A DNA stretch of 6,451 nucleotides, taken from positions 1 through 6,451 of the forward strand of contig JAGTRA010000060.1 in assembly GCA_018396935.1 (NCBI GenBank), in the 5' to 3' direction. This stretch comes from Candidatus Bathyarchaeota archaeon (GTDB lineage: Archaea; Thermoproteota; Bathyarchaeia; Bathyarchaeales; Bathycorpusculaceae). Positions within the stretch are counted from its first letter, which is position 1. Each line of letters starts with the position of its first letter. A model generated the notes under the pieces. The model did no database searches. It saw only the letters and a list, made by a program, of their open reading frames with translations, and had not been told where the DNA came from. Position numbers and translations under genes: made by a program. Shown piece after piece: positions 5,696-6,451 of this stretch.

Positions 5696-5702
5696 TCACC
5701 TT
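5696..5702 (-). promoter_or_regulatory. Ribosome binding site of psmA (AAGGTGA)
   Basis: AAGGTGA lies 3 nt before TTG 5690-5692, 6 nt before GTG 5687-5689 and 12 nt before GTG 5681-5683. It favours one of the first two starts, whereas homology favours a shorter N-terminus. Confidence 0.6.
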
Positions 5703-5737
5703 TTTACCATCATTGCAAACTTTGATGTAGCAACTAA

Positions 5738-5751
5738 CTAAAAACCTTTTC
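5738..5751 (-). promoter_or_regulatory. Likely BRE/TATA promoter of the proteasome-exosome superoperon
   Basis: The minus strand reads GAAAAGG followed by TTTTTAG, which resembles a BRE next to a TATA box. A start site about 25 nt downstream would fall near 5715, leaving a leader of some 20 nt that includes the psmA ribosome binding site. This is the only clear promoter-like element ahead of the eight-gene run. Confidence 0.4.
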
Positions 5752-5949
5752 TTAACTATTTTTGATTTCCCTGCTTCAAGCTCCTTTACAATCATTAACA
5801 ACTAAAGCGTTACCCGCTCACACGGCCTCTAAGACCAGCTTCATCAGCATGCCATAACGGAAAGTCAAAGAGATGAATTAATGAGCCCATATGAAGTTAA
5901 CACTCAAACCTAATTAACCCGATCCCACCGGTTTCGTTTATTGTGATAA

Positions 5950-5960
5950 CTATTTATATG
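5950..5960 (+). promoter_or_regulatory. Likely TATA promoter of the DUF2096-like gene
   Basis: CTATTTATATG contains a good archaeal TATA core (TTTATAT). A start site about 25 nt downstream would fall near 5981, giving a leader of about 12 nt that still contains the GAGGGTGA ribosome binding site. The spacing fits a typical archaeal promoter. Confidence 0.5.
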
Positions 5961-5993
5961 CTGTAGCGTAATTGAGCTATTGGCGAGGGTGAA

Positions 5994-6451
5994 ATGGGCT
6001 ACTTAAGCTTATGGAAAATTCTTGAAAGTATGACGATTGAATTACGTAAGTCAGGTGTTGATATTCCACCCGAGGTCATGAATGACCTGCGATATGCCAG
6101 AACGCTAATTAACATTTTGAAGGCGGATCCATCAAGTTTTGAAACTAAGAATAGGATAGACGAGTACTTACATAATGTGGAATTATACTTGATTTCTGAA
6201 GCTCTTGCAAAGTTTGGAGAGGAGAAAGTAAACATTTGGTTGAGGCGCCTAGAAGAGGCTGAAAGAGAAGAGGAGGATTATGGGGAGTATAGGTTTATTC
6301 CCGGTCTTCCAAGAGATAAACGTTGGGTGAGAGTGAAGATTTCAGAGAAAACCCCCCTAGATTCCATAAAAAAAGCTGCTGAAGAAGCAAAATTATCATT
6401 TGAGATGCAGAAAAATGGTTTTGTTTTAATTTATGGAGAAGAAAACCAGTT
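5994..6451 (+). CDS. DUF2096-like archaeal protein of unknown function (3' end beyond window)
   Basis: The visible 152 codons run to the window edge without a stop. The N-terminal part is helical: LWKILESMTIELRKSGVDIP (6-25), then PEVMNDLRYARTLINILKAD (26-45), and a further helix rich in Glu and Leu (about 52-95, with KVNIWLRRLEEAEREEE at 78-94). A second, mixed part follows (FIPGLPRDKRWVRVKISEK, 101-119; KNGFVLIYGEE, 140-150). The 'LRKxGVxIPxEV...DLRxARTLINxxKADPS' pattern is what I recall of the DUF2096 family, found in archaea and without a known function; this is from memory and not checked. The start ATG (5994-5996) follows GAGGGTGA (5985-5992), which is close but still suitable. It is divergent from the superoperon. 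The family's usual length suggests only a few tens of residues are missing. Confidence 0.75.
   Translation, partial: MGYLSLWKILESMTIELRKSGVDIPPEVMNDLRYARTLINILKADPSSFETKNRIDEYLHNVELYLISEALAKFGEEKVNIWLRRLEEAEREEEDYGEYRFIPGLPRDKRWVRVKISEKTPLDSIKKAAEEAKLSFEMQKNGFVLIYGEENQ

Larger units (their letters stand above)
5693..5993. other. Divergent intergenic region between psmA and the DUF2096 gene
   Basis: The 301 nt carry promoter-like elements for both flanking genes. I see no tRNA, rRNA fragment, long repeat or strong terminator. Two short minus-strand frames exist: 26 codons at 5810-5890 (MGSLIHLFDFPLWH...) and 45 codons at 5658-5795 (MIVKELEAGKSK...), the latter running out of frame over the psmA start. 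Neither has a ribosome binding site, so both are probably chance. A weak inverted repeat pairs CTTCAT (5839-5844) with ATGAAG (5891-5896). In many archaea RNase P subunit genes lie at this position upstream of psmA; they are not here. Confidence 0.6.

Noticed and set aside
5658..5795. 45-codon minus-strand frame (MIVKELEAGKSK...) upstream of and across the psmA start
   Set aside because: It has no ribosome binding site, overlaps the likely psmA promoter and leader, and runs out of frame into psmA. The MFGV segment recalling alpha-subunit N-termini leads to an early stop and is probably coincidence.
5810..5890. 26-codon minus-strand frame in the divergent intergenic region
   Set aside because: Too short, no ribosome binding site, no family resemblance; expected by chance.
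5910..5940. Sequence around CCCGATCCCACCGGTTTCG as a possible tRNA T-arm
   Set aside because: No matching acceptor, anticodon or D-arm sequence is found on either strand nearby.
1..6451. CRISPR array, insertion sequence, toxin-antitoxin or defence genes
   Set aside because: No direct repeats with spacers, transposase motifs, terminal inverted repeats or defence-type domains are visible; nearly all of the window is assigned to conserved housekeeping genes.

Overview
This window looks like a piece of an archaeal chromosome. It carries the conserved proteasome-exosome gene cluster: proteasome alpha subunit, SBDS, Rrp4, Rrp41, Rrp42, ribosomal protein L37Ae, an archaeal Brix/IMP4 protein and the KEOPS subunit Pcc1. 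All are on the minus strand and read from about 5692 down to 934. Protein-level features (short alpha-type proteasome subunit, 91-residue zinc-ribbon L37Ae, single-domain Brix protein, CTP-type riboflavin kinase) exclude bacteria and eukaryotes. Strong Shine-Dalgarno (SD) motifs, TTG/GTG starts, moderate GC content and the style of the protein sequences suggest a member of the TACK/Thermoproteota side, perhaps a Bathyarchaeia-like lineage. That placement is inference and has not been tested by phylogeny.

Layout from left to right: positions 1-71 hold little that can be called; a short open frame on the plus strand may be the tail of a convergent gene. Positions 72-853 (minus) are a two-gene unit: a 131-residue protein I do not recognise, followed by the CTP-dependent riboflavin kinase, overlapping by GTGA. 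This unit has its own TATA-like promoter near 897-908, and a small hairpin covers the ribosome binding site of the first gene. Positions 934-5692 (minus) are the eight-gene superoperon, with gaps of 0-14 nt or short stop/start overlaps throughout. Positions 5693-5993 are a 301-nt divergent intergenic region with promoter-like sequences for both directions and no convincing gene. From 5994 to the window end, on the plus strand, is the 5' part of a DUF2096-like archaeal protein.

Functionally the superoperon joins protein degradation (proteasome alpha ring), RNA degradation and tailing (exosome ring Rrp41-Rrp42 with cap protein Rrp4), large-subunit maturation (SBDS, Brix, L37Ae) and tRNA t6A modification (Pcc1 of KEOPS). 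Tight spacing and overlapping stops and starts imply one transcript with coupled translation. Three genes appear to start at TTG or GTG behind strong ribosome binding sites: psmA, rrp4 and rrp41. For psmA the exact start is unsettled.

I see no defence system, mobile element, CRISPR array or RNA gene. The window is mostly well-known housekeeping. The less explained parts are the unknown protein paired with ribK and its SD-covering hairpin, a cysteine-rich insert in RibK, a perfect 20-bp palindrome inside the Brix gene, and the DUF2096 gene divergent from the superoperon.
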